Shown: positions 16,178 through 24,763 of the stretch, one piece after another | Numbering within the stretch: the stretch's first letter is position 1 | Layout of the letters: the number at the start of each line of letters is the position of its first letter | Source: Enhygromyxa salina | GTDB lineage: Bacteria > Myxococcota_A > Polyangia > Nannocystales > Nannocystaceae | Assembly: GCF_002994635.1 (NCBI RefSeq) | Contig: NZ_PVNL01000019.1 | Span: 1-64,000 of the forward strand | Length of the DNA: 64,000 bases | Direction: 5' to 3' | Translations under genes and position numbers: made by a program | The notes under the pieces: generated by a model | Databases searched by the model: none | What the model saw: only the letters and a program-made list of their open reading frames with translations | Told to the model about the DNA's origin: nothing

Positions 16178-16972
16178 ATGGACGAGCGCACACACGATCT
16201 AGAGCGGGCCGTTGATGCGCTGCGAGCCAAACGCAGCCCACCGGCGGGAAAACAGGCGCAGGTGTTGGCGCTGCTCGAGGCCCGGCTTGGGGGCGGCCCT
16301 GGAGGGGGTGGCGCTGAAGGTGGCGGCTTCGGGGACGGCGGGCTCGGAGCTGTCAGCAACTCGAGCGGCGTGTTTGCTGCCAAGGTCGTCGCCGCGACCG
16401 CAGCGATGACGGCGGGTGGCCTGTTGGTGCTCAAGTTGGGCGCGCTCACGCTGGCTTCGCTCACACCGGACGCGGCCGCAGCAGTCGAGCCTGTCGCGCA
16501 GACCGAGCTGCTCGGCGAGCCGCGCGTCGCCGCGCCGGACACCGAGTTGGGGCACGAGCACAGCACGAGCGAGCCGGGTCCCGAGTCGGGCGAGTCCGCG
16601 ACAGACCCGCCCGAATTGGCGAGCCATTCGATGCTGCCCAAACACGGCTCGAAGCCTGCTGCAGCGTCGATGGATCAAGTAGACCCAGACCCGCTCGCGG
16701 TCGATATCGCCGCGGAGCTGCGCTTGCTCGGGGCGGCCCGCGCGGCCACGTCGCCGAGCGCCGTGATCGTCGAGCTGGCCGAGCACGCGCGTCAATTTCC
16801 ACGCGGCACCCTGAGCGACGAGCGCGACGCCTTGTGGGCGATCGCCAGCTGTGCGCGCGAGGACCTCGACGACGCCTCGACGCGCGCGCACGCGGTGGCC
16901 ACCCGCCGCCCCAACTCTCCGCTGCTCGAGCGCATCTCAGCGGCGTGCCCAGCTCTGGCCGACACATTTTAG
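16178..16972 (+). CDS. Putative anti-sigma membrane protein
   Basis: 264 aa. A cytoplasmic N-terminal helical region (1-40) and a Gly-rich stretch precede one membrane helix (about 65-95; VVAATAAMTAGGLLVLKLGA). An acidic Ser/Pro linker and a helical C-terminal domain (about 175-264, including CAREDLDDASTRAHAV) follow. This topology and the 1-nt gap after the sigma gene suggest it binds and silences that sigma factor, but it lacks the HxxxCxxC zinc anti-sigma motif, so the role is inference from context. GAGAGG 7 nt before the ATG is a good Shine-Dalgarno; the in-frame codons upstream lie inside the sigma gene. Confidence 0.65.
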   Translation: MDERTHDLERAVDALRAKRSPPAGKQAQVLALLEARLGGGPGGGGAEGGGFGDGGLGAVSNSSGVFAAKVVAATAAMTAGGLLVLKLGALTLASLTPDAAAAVEPVAQTELLGEPRVAAPDTELGHEHSTSEPGPESGESATDPPELASHSMLPKHGSKPAAASMDQVDPDPLAVDIAAELRLLGAARAATSPSAVIVELAEHARQFPRGTLSDERDALWAIASCAREDLDDASTRAHAVATRRPNSPLLERISAACPALADTF

Positions 16973-17007
16973 AATCTCGCGTCACGAATTCATTGGGACC
17001 CGGCCAA
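16972..17007 (+). promoter_or_regulatory. Duplicated ECF promoter-like element, copy 2
   Basis: GAATCTC (16972-16978), GTCACGAA (16981-16988) and GGACCCGGCCAA (16996-17007) repeat the blocks before the sigma gene, with a spacer one base longer between the first two. The element starts on the stop codon of the anti-sigma gene and ends 9 nt before the ATG at 17017, making the lipoprotein gene a likely sigma target. Confidence 0.72.
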
Positions 17008-17016
17008 TACCAGAGC

Positions 17017-17568
17017 ATGAACACCAGCATGAACATGTCGACCACGCTCTCTCTCGGACTGCTGCTCTTCGCGGCCACGTCCGTGTTCGCCTGCGAGATT
17101 GGATACAAGGACATCGGCGACGAGCCGGATGGTGACGGCGACGGCGACTCCATGAGCGACGGCGATGGCGATGGCGACGGCGACGGCGATCCCATGGGCG
17201 ACGGTGACGGCGATCCCATGGGCGATGGCGACGGCGATCCCACGGGCGATGGTGACGGTGACGGTGACGGGTGCCTCGCGGTCGCGTTTCAGACCTGCGA
17301 GGACGTGCAGGGCGCGTTCGAGGAGGAGACCACGGTGATCCGCAGCTGCACCGAAGACGCAGAGTGTGGCCAGCAACTGGTCGGCACCAGCTGCGGCTGC
17401 ACCCACGACTGGGTGGCCCGCACCGACGCCGATGCGACCTGCTTCTACGCCATCATCGAGCAGGCGAGCCTGCTCGAGTGCGACCTCGGCCTCTACAGTG
17501 ACTGCGACTGCCCCAGCGCGGATGGGTTCGAATGCGTCGACAACATCTGCGAGTGGAGCTATCTCTAG
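17017..17568 (+). CDS. (GD)n-linker Cys-rich lipoprotein, likely sigma target
   Basis: 183 aa. The signal peptide ends at VFAC (Cys26, an acceptable but not ideal lipobox). A Gly-Asp repeat linker (about 38-85, with PMGDGDGDPM units) leads to a Cys-rich C-terminal domain with CEDVQGAF, CTEDAECGQQ, CGCTHDW and CDCPSADGFEC. Its copy of the promoter-like element shared with the sigma gene suggests direct control by that sigma factor, so it may be the output or sensor of the envelope response. The Cys pattern suggests disulfides outside the cytoplasm. An in-frame frame extension upstream runs into the anti-sigma gene and is rejected. Confidence 0.82.
   Translation: MNTSMNMSTTLSLGLLLFAATSVFACEIGYKDIGDEPDGDGDGDSMSDGDGDGDGDGDPMGDGDGDPMGDGDGDPTGDGDGDGDGCLAVAFQTCEDVQGAFEEETTVIRSCTEDAECGQQLVGTSCGCTHDWVARTDADATCFYAIIEQASLLECDLGLYSDCDCPSADGFECVDNICEWSYL
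17137..17270 (+). repeat. Imperfect Gly-Asp coding repeat
   Basis: Degenerate 6-bp units (ggcgat, ggtgac and variants) with inserted ccc-atg-ggc steps encode the linker of the sigma-linked lipoprotein. Mixed codons suggest an older array than the perfect one at 61744. Confidence 0.8.
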
Positions 17569-17599
17569 ACCCCACATTCGAGCTGAGGGCCGCGCCCGC

Positions 17600-18349
17600 T
17601 CAAAACCGACCGGCTACGCCGAAACCGTAGGTCCGTGGGCCGAACGAGGGCACGGGCATTAGCTGGACCCTCGCGCTTTGCTTGCGGCGATGTTGATGAA
17701 CTCGCACGCTCCCGAACCCCAACATCATCGCGCCAGCAATCGTCCCCAGCGTGCCTGCGAGGATGCCAAGGCCGACGACGGGGCGCGGGCTGCGATTGTC
17801 ATGGCGAGACCCATCATAGATCACCGCGCTGCTGACCAGCAGCGCGAGGCCTCCGGCGCCTACCAGCGAGCCCGTCACCACCAACCCCGTGCCGGGGACT
17901 GGGCCCTTGCCGTGCTGCGATCGCCACCCCGCGAGGTCGGTGCCAGCCTCATCCTCCCACCGCCGGAGCGCGGCGTGGCGTCGCCTTCCATAGTGGATCC
18001 CGAGCGCACCCACGGTCACGAATGCTGCGCCCAACGTGAGCGGTGCGACGCCAAAAACCCCGACGCCGTCCGGGTCGGCAATGAGAAACGTCATGCCGAA
18101 TACCGTGGCGGCCGTGCCAGTCACGACCCCGACGATGCCGAGCCCTAGCATTGCGCGACCTGTCGGCGGTGGCGCAACCTCGACGGTTGGTGGGGACATC
18201 ACCTCTTCGATCGTGGGCTGCTCGGGCATTTCCTCGTATTCGCCCCCCACCGAGGAGCCGCCCCCCAGCGGTGAGCCGGCCAAGGCGCTGCCGGGAACAA
18301 ACACTGCGAGCGACAGCGCGAGCACCAACAGCGATCGTCCTCGAACCAC
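17600..18349 (-). CDS. Hypothetical membrane protein with signal peptide
   Basis: 249 aa with a GTG start. A signal peptide (cleavage near ALAGS, residue 25) is followed by a Pro/Glu linker and four hydrophobic helices in two pairs (about 67-87, 96-118, 156-176, 190-210), with basic loops such as HYGRRRHAALRR. The C-terminus ends in FGVAGRF, resembling an outer-membrane-type end, but the helices argue for the inner membrane. No family is recognised. TAGACT ends 6 nt before the GTG, which supports this start. It is divergent from the orphan sigma gene 135 bp away. Confidence 0.7.
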   Translation of the reverse strand: MVRGRSLLVLALSLAVFVPGSALAGSPLGGGSSVGGEYEEMPEQPTIEEVMSPPTVEVAPPPTGRAMLGLGIVGVVTGTAATVFGMTFLIADPDGVGVFGVAPLTLGAAFVTVGALGIHYGRRRHAALRRWEDEAGTDLAGWRSQHGKGPVPGTGLVVTGSLVGAGGLALLVSSAVIYDGSRHDNRSPRPVVGLGILAGTLGTIAGAMMLGFGSVRVHQHRRKQSARVQLMPVPSFGPRTYGFGVAGRF

Positions 18350-18355
18350 GGTTCG

Positions 18356-18361
18356 AGTCTA
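18356..18361 (-). promoter_or_regulatory. -10-like TAGACT
   Basis: TAGACT on the minus strand ends 6 nt before the GTG at 18349. Confidence 0.5.
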
Positions 18362-18484
18362 CATCCGCAAAAGGCGCGGCGTCGACCGCCTCGCCAACCA
18401 CCCAGCGGCCCAGACGGGGGTGCGACCCAGCCGCCGCTCGACTATCCTTGGCACGGCAGGCCAGCTCCCGCTGCGTCATCGATC

Positions 18485-19136
18485 ATGCCCCCGACCACGC
18501 CCAAGCCAGCCACCTCAGCCAACCCGCGCAGCGACGCCGACCTGCTCGGTGCCTGGCGCGGCGGGGACTCGGAGGCCGGCGAGGTGCTGTTCGTCCGCCA
18601 CTATCCCCCGGTCGCTCGGTTCTTCCGCAACAAGGTCGGGGCGGATCAGGTCGCCGACCTGATCCAGGACACGTTCACCGCCACGCTCGAGGGCCGCGAC
18701 AGGATCGAGGATGGCAGTCGGTTCCGCAGCTACCTGCTGTGCATCGCCTATCGGGTGTTCTGCGGGCATCTGCGGGCGAACTATCGCAAGCAGGGCGAGG
18801 TCGATCTCGACGCCGTCCCGATCGAGGACGTGGACGCGAGCCCAACCTCGGTGATCGTTCACGCCCAAGAGCAGCGGCTGCTGCTCGAGGGTCTGCGCGC
18901 GATCCCAATCAACTACCAGGTGGTGCTCGAGCTGCACTACTGGGAGGACATGAGCACCGAGGAGATCGCCGTGGTGCTGGAGATCCCATCGGGCACGGTC
19001 CGCAGCCGTCTGATCCGAGCACGGGACGCGCTCGAGGCCGCGATGGCCGGCATCGCGCGCTCGGCCGATGTGCTCGACAGCACGCTCACGCGGCTCGACG
19101 ACTGGGCCGCGGCGTGCGGTCAGAAGCTCGCGGCGG

Positions 19137-19147
<11 letters not shown>
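18485..19147 (+). CDS. Orphan ECF-type sigma-70 factor
   Basis: 220 aa. Region 2 (about 35-105; [20 protein letters not shown]) and region 4 (about 138-190; [20 protein letters not shown]) are clear; a 30-residue C-terminal tail extends beyond region 4. No anti-sigma gene follows: the neighbour is a convergent cyclophilin gene whose coding end overlaps by 11 bp. The divergent four-helix membrane protein at 17600 may be functionally linked. No copy of the three-block promoter element lies upstream, so this sigma factor appears independent of the one at 15634. Confidence 0.88.
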
Positions 19148-19652
<505 letters not shown>

Positions 19653-19658
19653 GGGCGC

Positions 19659-19664
19659 AACCTA
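19659..19664 (-). promoter_or_regulatory. -10-like TAGGTT
   Basis: TAGGTT on the minus strand ends 6 nt before the cyclophilin ATG at 19652. Confidence 0.5.
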
Positions 19665-19695
19665 GATCGAGCCGGGGCAGCGGTCCAGTGGGCGC

Positions 19696-21324
19696 CTAGC
19701 CCCCGATGGCGCTGGGGTCACGCGTGCCCCAGTCGTCATCCCACTCGTCCTCTTCGTCGAGCACGGCGAGGACGTCGACCTCGGGCTTGATCTTGTCGTA
19801 CAGCTGCGGAAACGCTCCCTGGGCGGCGTACTGCGCCCGGACCTTGCGGTACAGGGTGAGGTCGAACATCTCCTCGAATTCCTTGGGTGTCATGAACGTG
19901 TCCGCGTACAGGAACGGGAACCCGCGCACGCTCTGGGTGAACGCCTCCATCTCGCGCATGGCGTGGACGGTCTTGAATTGCTCGCCCCGTTGGATCGGGC
20001 CCGGGACGCCGTAGACGCCAAGATCGAAGTACATGGCGTAGTCGCGCCCGAGCACCCGATCTTTGAGGGCAGGGTTGCGGAGCTGGCCGCTGCCGGGGCC
20101 GCGATCATAGACGCGGCACGGGTACAGCAGGATCGGGTACATGTCGAACAGCTCGTCGGACTTGTTGACCGCGTCGGCCATCGCGCTCATGGGCAGGGTG
20201 ATGTCCTGGAACACCTGCATGGTGAAGGTCATCTTGCGCACGGCGGGGGTGGTCGAGAATTTCAAGAAGGCGATCTTGGGCGGCATCATCCAGCCCAGCA
20301 GCGCGCGAAACAGCGGGTGGTTGCCGCCGGGGATCATGTGCTCGACGACCCAGAAGATGCTGCGATTGTGGCGAAGCAGATAGTGGCGAAGCGGGATGTA
20401 CTCGTCGCCTTCGCCGTTGAGGTACTCGCGCACGTGGGTGTAGAACCACGGCTTGTACCAGCGCCCGATCGGGTTGATCTTGGCGCGCTGCTCAGGCGTG
20501 ACTGGATCGGCGAACTCGCCCTTCATGATCACGGCCTGATCGCGCGAGTAGACCGTGGCCTCGATGAAGTCCGGGGCGTCGTCCATGGTCGACAGCTCGT
20601 ACATGCGCGCGCAGTAGTCGGCCTGCGAGTGGGCGGGCTCGTAGCGCATGTGCACGTGCGACTTGACCGGGATGATCTTCAGCTCTAGGCCCACGAGCAG
20701 CCCGAGGGTGCCGTGCGACCACGGGAGCGCGCGGTAGAGATCCGGGTGCGAGTCGGCGGTCACGCGCAGCAGCTCGCCGTCGGCGGTCACGACCTCGTAG
20801 GCGACCACGGTCTCGCTGAGCAGCCCGACCTTGTGCGAGTGCGTGGTCATGCCCACGGCCATCGCGAGGCCGCCGAGCGTGGCCTCGGCGATCTCGAGGT
20901 TGACGGCCAACATGTGGCCCCGGTCGATCAGGTAGCTGGTCGCCTGGCCGACGGTCACGAACGGCTCGACGCGGATCGTCTTGGCGTCGACGTCGACGTG
21001 CAGGATGTCGCGCAGGTTGCCCATGCGGATCTGATGCCACTGGTGCTTGGGCTCGAACCGGGTCGAGAGGTTCATCCAGGTCTTGCGATCCGTGCACATG
21101 GGCTTGCGCAGGTCGGCGGGCTGCGCGGCCCAGCGGCGGACCTGGGCCTGGACCTCGGCGACCTTCTCGTCGTGCCGCTCGGGCGCGGCCCCCAGCAGAT
21201 CGTAGATCTTGGCGCGCAGTCGCAGACCGGTGTCGAACGCGAGCCCGACGGGCAGGCCGACGCCGACGAGGATCACGGCGCGGTAACGAGTGGCGAGATC
21301 GAGGGCGAGCTTCTTGATGTCCAT
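19696..21324 (-). CDS. DHCR24-like FAD-dependent sterol side-chain reductase
   Basis: 542 aa. An N-terminal hydrophobic segment (about 15-32) could anchor it to a membrane. An FAD-binding type 4 domain (about 55-225) includes IRVEPFVTVGQATSYL, TLGGLAMAVG, SHKVGLL and PWSHGTLGLLVGLELKIIP. Downstream blocks GRWYKPWFYTHVREYL, EYIPLRHYLLRHNRSIFW and LYADTFM follow the animal and plant Delta24-sterol reductase pattern closely along the full length. The family reduces the C24 double bond of sterol side chains with NADPH and FAD. Sterol synthesis is known in a few myxobacteria, including Nannocystis. No other sterol gene lies in the window. An acidic tail (EDEWDDDW) is extra. TAACGC lies 5 nt before the ATG, a weak promoter match. 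Confidence 0.88.
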   Translation of the reverse strand: MDIKKLALDLATRYRAVILVGVGLPVGLAFDTGLRLRAKIYDLLGAAPERHDEKVAEVQAQVRRWAAQPADLRKPMCTDRKTWMNLSTRFEPKHQWHQIRMGNLRDILHVDVDAKTIRVEPFVTVGQATSYLIDRGHMLAVNLEIAEATLGGLAMAVGMTTHSHKVGLLSETVVAYEVVTADGELLRVTADSHPDLYRALPWSHGTLGLLVGLELKIIPVKSHVHMRYEPAHSQADYCARMYELSTMDDAPDFIEATVYSRDQAVIMKGEFADPVTPEQRAKINPIGRWYKPWFYTHVREYLNGEGDEYIPLRHYLLRHNRSIFWVVEHMIPGGNHPLFRALLGWMMPPKIAFLKFSTTPAVRKMTFTMQVFQDITLPMSAMADAVNKSDELFDMYPILLYPCRVYDRGPGSGQLRNPALKDRVLGRDYAMYFDLGVYGVPGPIQRGEQFKTVHAMREMEAFTQSVRGFPFLYADTFMTPKEFEEMFDLTLYRKVRAQYAAQGAFPQLYDKIKPEVDVLAVLDEEDEWDDDWGTRDPSAIGG

Positions 21325-21519
21325 GGCGGGCGTTACGCCGCAGGTCGGCGGGAGCGCATTGACTCACGCGCTCACGTGGGCGTCAACGGCGTGGGCGCGA
21401 GCACGGACGGCTCCGAAGCTGGGCGCGCCAGAATCGCGAAAATCGCCGGATTGGCGCTCGTTTTGTGGCGCTGGACGCTGTGTCACATGCGGGTGCACCC
21501 TGCTACGCTTCGCCCCCGC

Positions 21520-22107
21520 ATGCAGCCAGTTCAAAGCGCAATCGAGTCGCTCCAGGCCAAGGGCCAGTGCCCGCGCCTGCACGTGAACGTCACCCACGAA
21601 GATGCCGTGTGTCCAGACTTCGTGCGCGAGAAGTGGACCCAGCGACTGATCATCGATCTCGATCCCAGCTATCCGCTGGAGCTCGAGTTCACGGAGATCG
21701 GCGTCGAGGCCAACCTGTCGTTCGGCGGCTACGTGACTCGCTGCACGTTCCCGTGGGTGGCGATCTACATCGTGGCGGAGCGCGACACCGGTCGGGGGCG
21801 CGTGTTCGAGCAGAACATCCCGGCGTCGCTGCGGGCTGAGCTGACGCCGACGCCCGCGGGCGTCGACCCGAAGCTGACCAAGGCCCGCGACGAGGAGCGC
21901 GGCCGGGGGACATCTCGCCGCAAGCGTCGTGGCTCCGCGAAGCCACCGGCGGTGTTCGAGCTCGCGGCGGTCGAGCAGAGCCCGGCCGACGAGGAGCCGG
22001 AGACCGAGACGGAGACGGAGACCGAGACGCAGCCCGAGCCCCGGGCGGATCAGCAAGAGGTGAAGACCCGTCGGGCCGCGTTCACCGTGATCGACGGCGG
22101 CAGCTGA
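21520..22107 (+). CDS. sspB: SspB-like ClpXP adaptor
   Basis: 195 aa. Residues about 10-115 match the SspB fold: PRLHVNVTHEDAVCPDFV, then LDPSYPLELEFTEIGVEANL, FGGYVTRCTFPWVAIYIVAE and GRGRVFE. SspB binds ssrA-tagged proteins and hands them to the ClpXP protease. The C-terminal part is a long acidic disordered tail with Glu-Thr repeats and ends in a short hydrophobic tip (RAAFTVIDGG), which in SspB proteins docks on the ClpX zinc domain. The frame extends far upstream on this strand, but that part lies antisense to the sterol reductase gene. TACGCT lies 10 nt before the ATG. Confidence 0.82.
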   Translation: MQPVQSAIESLQAKGQCPRLHVNVTHEDAVCPDFVREKWTQRLIIDLDPSYPLELEFTEIGVEANLSFGGYVTRCTFPWVAIYIVAERDTGRGRVFEQNIPASLRAELTPTPAGVDPKLTKARDEERGRGTSRRKRRGSAKPPAVFELAAVEQSPADEEPETETETETETQPEPRADQQEVKTRRAAFTVIDGGS

Positions 22108-22128
22108 GCCGGCTGATTTTTAAGTAAT

Positions 22129-22183
22129 CGCGGGTCCTGACCTGCGCAGGTCTCTCACGTAACCGCGCAGGTCCTGATCTGCG
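22129..22183. repeat. Tandem 18-bp dyads upstream of CAP-domain lipoprotein
   Basis: CGCGGGTCCTGACCTGCG (22129-22146) and CGCAGGTCCTGATCTGCG (22166-22183) match at 16 of 18 positions, and each is itself a near-perfect inverted repeat. A perfect 14-bp palindrome GACCTGCGCAGGTC (22139-22152) overlaps the first. They lie between SspB and the lipoprotein start at 22210 and could be a paired operator or transcript hairpins. Confidence 0.65.
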
Positions 22184-22197
22184 GTGGCGATCTGACA

Positions 22198-22203
22198 TAG
22201 AGT
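22198..22203 (+). promoter_or_regulatory. -10-like TAGAGT
   Basis: TAGAGT ends 6 nt before the ATG at 22210, just downstream of the tandem dyads. Confidence 0.5.
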
Positions 22204-22209
22204 GTCGCG

Positions 22210-23778
22210 ATGAGCGCTCTGCGTCGCGTCGCCCTGTGCTGTGGACTGCTGCTGCCACTGTCGAGCTGCTACTCCGGCGTCGACTTCGACGAGCAGTTCA
22301 CGGGAGCCAGCGGGAGTGAGTCGGAGGGCGACTTCGACGGCGGCTGGGATGCGGGCAGCGCTGGCGACGGTGATCCGGGTGGCGACGGCGACGGCGATTC
22401 GGGTGGCGACGGCGATTCGGGTGGCGACGGCGACGGCGACGGCGATCCGGGTGACGGTGATCCTTCGTGTGGCGATGGCGAGCTGCAGCCGGGTGAAGAG
22501 TGTGACGAGGGCGACCTCAACGGCTCGGGTGCGTGCACCGAGGCGTGCACGACCAACGTCTGCGGCGACGGCTACGTCGGACCTGGCGAGGGCTGCGACG
22601 ACGGCAACGCGATCAACGACGACGACTGCACGAACGAGTGCAAGCTCAGCTCGTGTGGAGACGGCGCGGTCCAGGGCTCGGAGCTGTGCGACGACGGCAA
22701 CGCCGACAACAGCGACGCCTGCCTCGACACGTGCACACCCGCGAGCTGCGGCGATGGCTTCGTGGAAGAGGGCGTCGAGGAGTGCGACGACGAGAACGCC
22801 AGCAACGAGGACGCGTGCCTCAGCGACTGCAGCGCGGCCACGTGCGGCGATGGATTCGTCGGGCCTGGCGAGGCCTGCGACGACGGCAACGCCAACAACG
22901 GCGACGCGTGCACCAACAGCTGCGCCCTCGCCAGCTGCGGCGACGGGATCGTCCAGCCCGGCGAGGACTGCGACGACGGCAACAACATGAACAACGACGC
23001 GTGCCTCAACGCTTGCGTGGCGAACGTGTGCGGCGACGGCTTCAAGCACCAGGGCGTCGAGGCCTGCGACGACGGGAACAACAAGAACAACGACGCGTGC
23101 CTCAACAGCTGCGTCGCGGCCACGTGTGGCGACGGTTTCAAGCACCAGGGCGTCGAGGCCTGCGACGACGGGAACAACCAGAACAACGACGCGTGCCTCA
23201 ACAGCTGCGTCGCGGCCACGTGTGGCGACGGTTTCAAGCAGCAGGGCGTCGAGCAGTGCGACGACGGCGACAACCAGAGCCACGACGGCTGCAGCGGCGC
23301 GTGTGTGTTGGAGGTGCCCAACAATAATTACTGCGCGGTGGTCGCGAACTGGGACCCGACCTGGGCGGGCTGGGAGCAGCAGGTCCTGGTCCGGACCAAT
23401 CAAAAGCGTGCGGCCGGGGCCAACTGTCACAGTCAGGGCGTGTTTGGGCCGGCGCCGCCGCTGGTCATGCACGCGGCCCTACGCTGCTCGGCTCGCAAGC
23501 ACTCGCGGGACATGGTGGTGCGTGATTTCTTCGCCCACGTGAACCCCGACAACCAGCAGCCGTGGACCCGCATGTCGCTGGCCGGGTATCCGTGGAGCCT
23601 GGCGGGCGAGAACATCGCGGCTGGACAGGCGACCCCGGCGGCCGTCGTCAACGCGTGGATGGACTCCGATGGTCACTGCGCCAACCTCATGAACCCGAAC
23701 TTCGAGGAGATCGGGGTCGGCTACTACCCGGGTGGGGACTACGCTCACTATTGGACGCAGAATTTCGGCACGCAGTAG
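22210..23778 (+). CDS. Lipoprotein with nine Cys-rich repeats and a CAP/SCP domain
   Basis: 522 aa. Lipobox LSSC (Cys20) is followed by a Gly-Asp linker (about 45-90). Nine tandem units of about 32 residues then follow, each of the form CGDG-x-GExCDDGN-x-DxC-x-C (residues about 92-375), the myxobacterial Cys-rich repeat related to DUF4215. The C-terminal 140 residues form a CAP/SCP domain with conserved His (MHAALRCSARKHSRDM), FFAHVNPD, GENIA and HCANLMNPNFEEIGVGYY. CAP domains are secreted and of varied or unknown activity. The repeats would act as a stalk holding the domain away from the surface. TAGAGT and the tandem dyads precede the start; the next gene is convergent, 15 bp away. Confidence 0.92.
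   Translation: MSALRRVALCCGLLLPLSSCYSGVDFDEQFTGASGSESEGDFDGGWDAGSAGDGDPGGDGDGDSGGDGDSGGDGDGDGDPGDGDPSCGDGELQPGEECDEGDLNGSGACTEACTTNVCGDGYVGPGEGCDDGNAINDDDCTNECKLSSCGDGAVQGSELCDDGNADNSDACLDTCTPASCGDGFVEEGVEECDDENASNEDACLSDCSAATCGDGFVGPGEACDDGNANNGDACTNSCALASCGDGIVQPGEDCDDGNNMNNDACLNACVANVCGDGFKHQGVEACDDGNNKNNDACLNSCVAATCGDGFKHQGVEACDDGNNQNNDACLNSCVAATCGDGFKQQGVEQCDDGDNQSHDGCSGACVLEVPNNNYCAVVANWDPTWAGWEQQVLVRTNQKRAAGANCHSQGVFGPAPPLVMHAALRCSARKHSRDMVVRDFFAHVNPDNQQPWTRMSLAGYPWSLAGENIAAGQATPAAVVNAWMDSDGHCANLMNPNFEEIGVGYYPGGDYAHYWTQNFGTQ
23029..23250 (+). repeat. Near-identical Cys-repeat units 7-9
   Basis: Units 7 and 8 of the CAP-domain lipoprotein differ by one residue (NNKNND versus NNQNND) and are almost identical in DNA; unit 9 starts the same way (CGDGFKQQG). 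This points to recent in-frame duplication. Confidence 0.8.
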
Positions 23779-23793
23779 GCTTGGCCCTACGGC

Positions 23794-24699
23794 TCACCCG
23801 ACAAAGACGTTGTCACGATGCCACGCGAGCGCGGCATCGGGGTTCGCTCCGTGGGGCTCGCGGAGCGGCCTTCCGTGCATCTCGTAGTAGGTCTTGCCGT
23901 TGTCGAACTCCTCGTGGAGGCGTCGGCTGACCACGAGCCGGCGCTCGCGGTCAAAGGTCACGTATCCGCGGTCAAACAGCCGGTGCAGGTCGACCCGCAG
24001 CGCGAGGCCGTTGTCGATGTCGTGCGGACCACCGTCGGCGAACGGGCGGATGTGTGCGGTGTCGAGGACCGGCAGCGAGTGCTCGTTCGTGACGCTGCAA
24101 GCGCGACCATAAGTATCGAGGACGGACACGCGGAAGATCCCCTGGCCGAGGCGTGGGCGCGTGAGGGCGGGTTGCCCGTAGCGCACAGCGGGCTCGGCCG
24201 CGAACCTGACCGGCGGACTCGGCACCCGGCGCTTGGCCTCGAGCCAGATCCGGAGCCCTTCCGACTTGGTCAAGTCATAGGTCGCGCCAACCACAGTCCG
24301 CGGGTGCCAGTTGTCGGGTTGTCGGATCCAGCGCTCGCGCGGCCAGACTCGAGCCTCGGCGATCATGCAGCAGCCGATCTCGGGTCGGCTAGCGATCTTG
24401 GCACCACGGCGGATCTTGGACAGTCGCTGGCGAAGCTCCACCAACGACGCGACACCGTTGGCCCGACCAAAGCTGTCCCAGGCCAGCCAGTCCGGCAGGA
24501 CCGAGAACCCCGCGAAGAAGCCGAAGCCGCAGATCGCGTTGTGGGGCGCCTTGAGCTTGAAGAAGAACGGCGTGCCAGTCGGCATGTGCTTGGGCGCGCG
24601 CGCCGAGGGCTGCCAGAAGTTGACCTCGTCGTCGTCGAGTTGGTCCTCGAGCAGGCGCTCATACCAGCGGTAGTCGGTGACCGCGACCCAACCGTCCAC
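23794..24699 (-). CDS. HNH endonuclease-family protein
   Basis: 301 aa with a GTG start. The C-terminal HNH domain has VTNEHSLPVLDTAHIRPFAD, GGPHDIDNGLALRVDLHRLF and DRGYVTFD, the HNH_2-type arrangement with His, Asn and His in place. The N-terminal 180 residues (RWYERLLEDQLDDDEVNFWQ, then FFFKLKAPHNAICGFGFF) resemble a target-recognition module found in this family. Such proteins act as DNA endonucleases, some in restriction of modified DNA. No methyltransferase or partner gene is adjacent, so a solitary, modification-dependent or housekeeping role is possible. GACACT, one base off TANNNT, ends 7 nt upstream. Confidence 0.85.
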   Translation of the reverse strand: MDGWVAVTDYRWYERLLEDQLDDDEVNFWQPSARAPKHMPTGTPFFFKLKAPHNAICGFGFFAGFSVLPDWLAWDSFGRANGVASLVELRQRLSKIRRGAKIASRPEIGCCMIAEARVWPRERWIRQPDNWHPRTVVGATYDLTKSEGLRIWLEAKRRVPSPPVRFAAEPAVRYGQPALTRPRLGQGIFRVSVLDTYGRACSVTNEHSLPVLDTAHIRPFADGGPHDIDNGLALRVDLHRLFDRGYVTFDRERRLVVSRRLHEEFDNGKTYYEMHGRPLREPHGANPDAALAWHRDNVFVG

Positions 24700-24763
24700 G
24701 CGGGCAGTGTCGCATGGGTTGCGTGGTCGCGATAGTCGTCAAGCGCTGCAAACCCGAATCGAG

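Noticed and set aside
20713-21519. Upstream extension of the SspB frame
   Set aside because: Antisense to the sterol reductase; SspB similarity begins at the ATG 21520.
22470-23320. Regularly spaced repeats resembling a CRISPR array
   Set aside because: The period follows in-frame Cys-rich protein units without unique spacers.
22120-23472. Minus-strand frame of 450 codons
   Set aside because: Val/Ala repeats produced by reading the Cys-repeat DNA backwards.
23794-24699. HNH gene as part of a restriction system
   Set aside because: No methyltransferase, specificity or helicase gene lies on either side.
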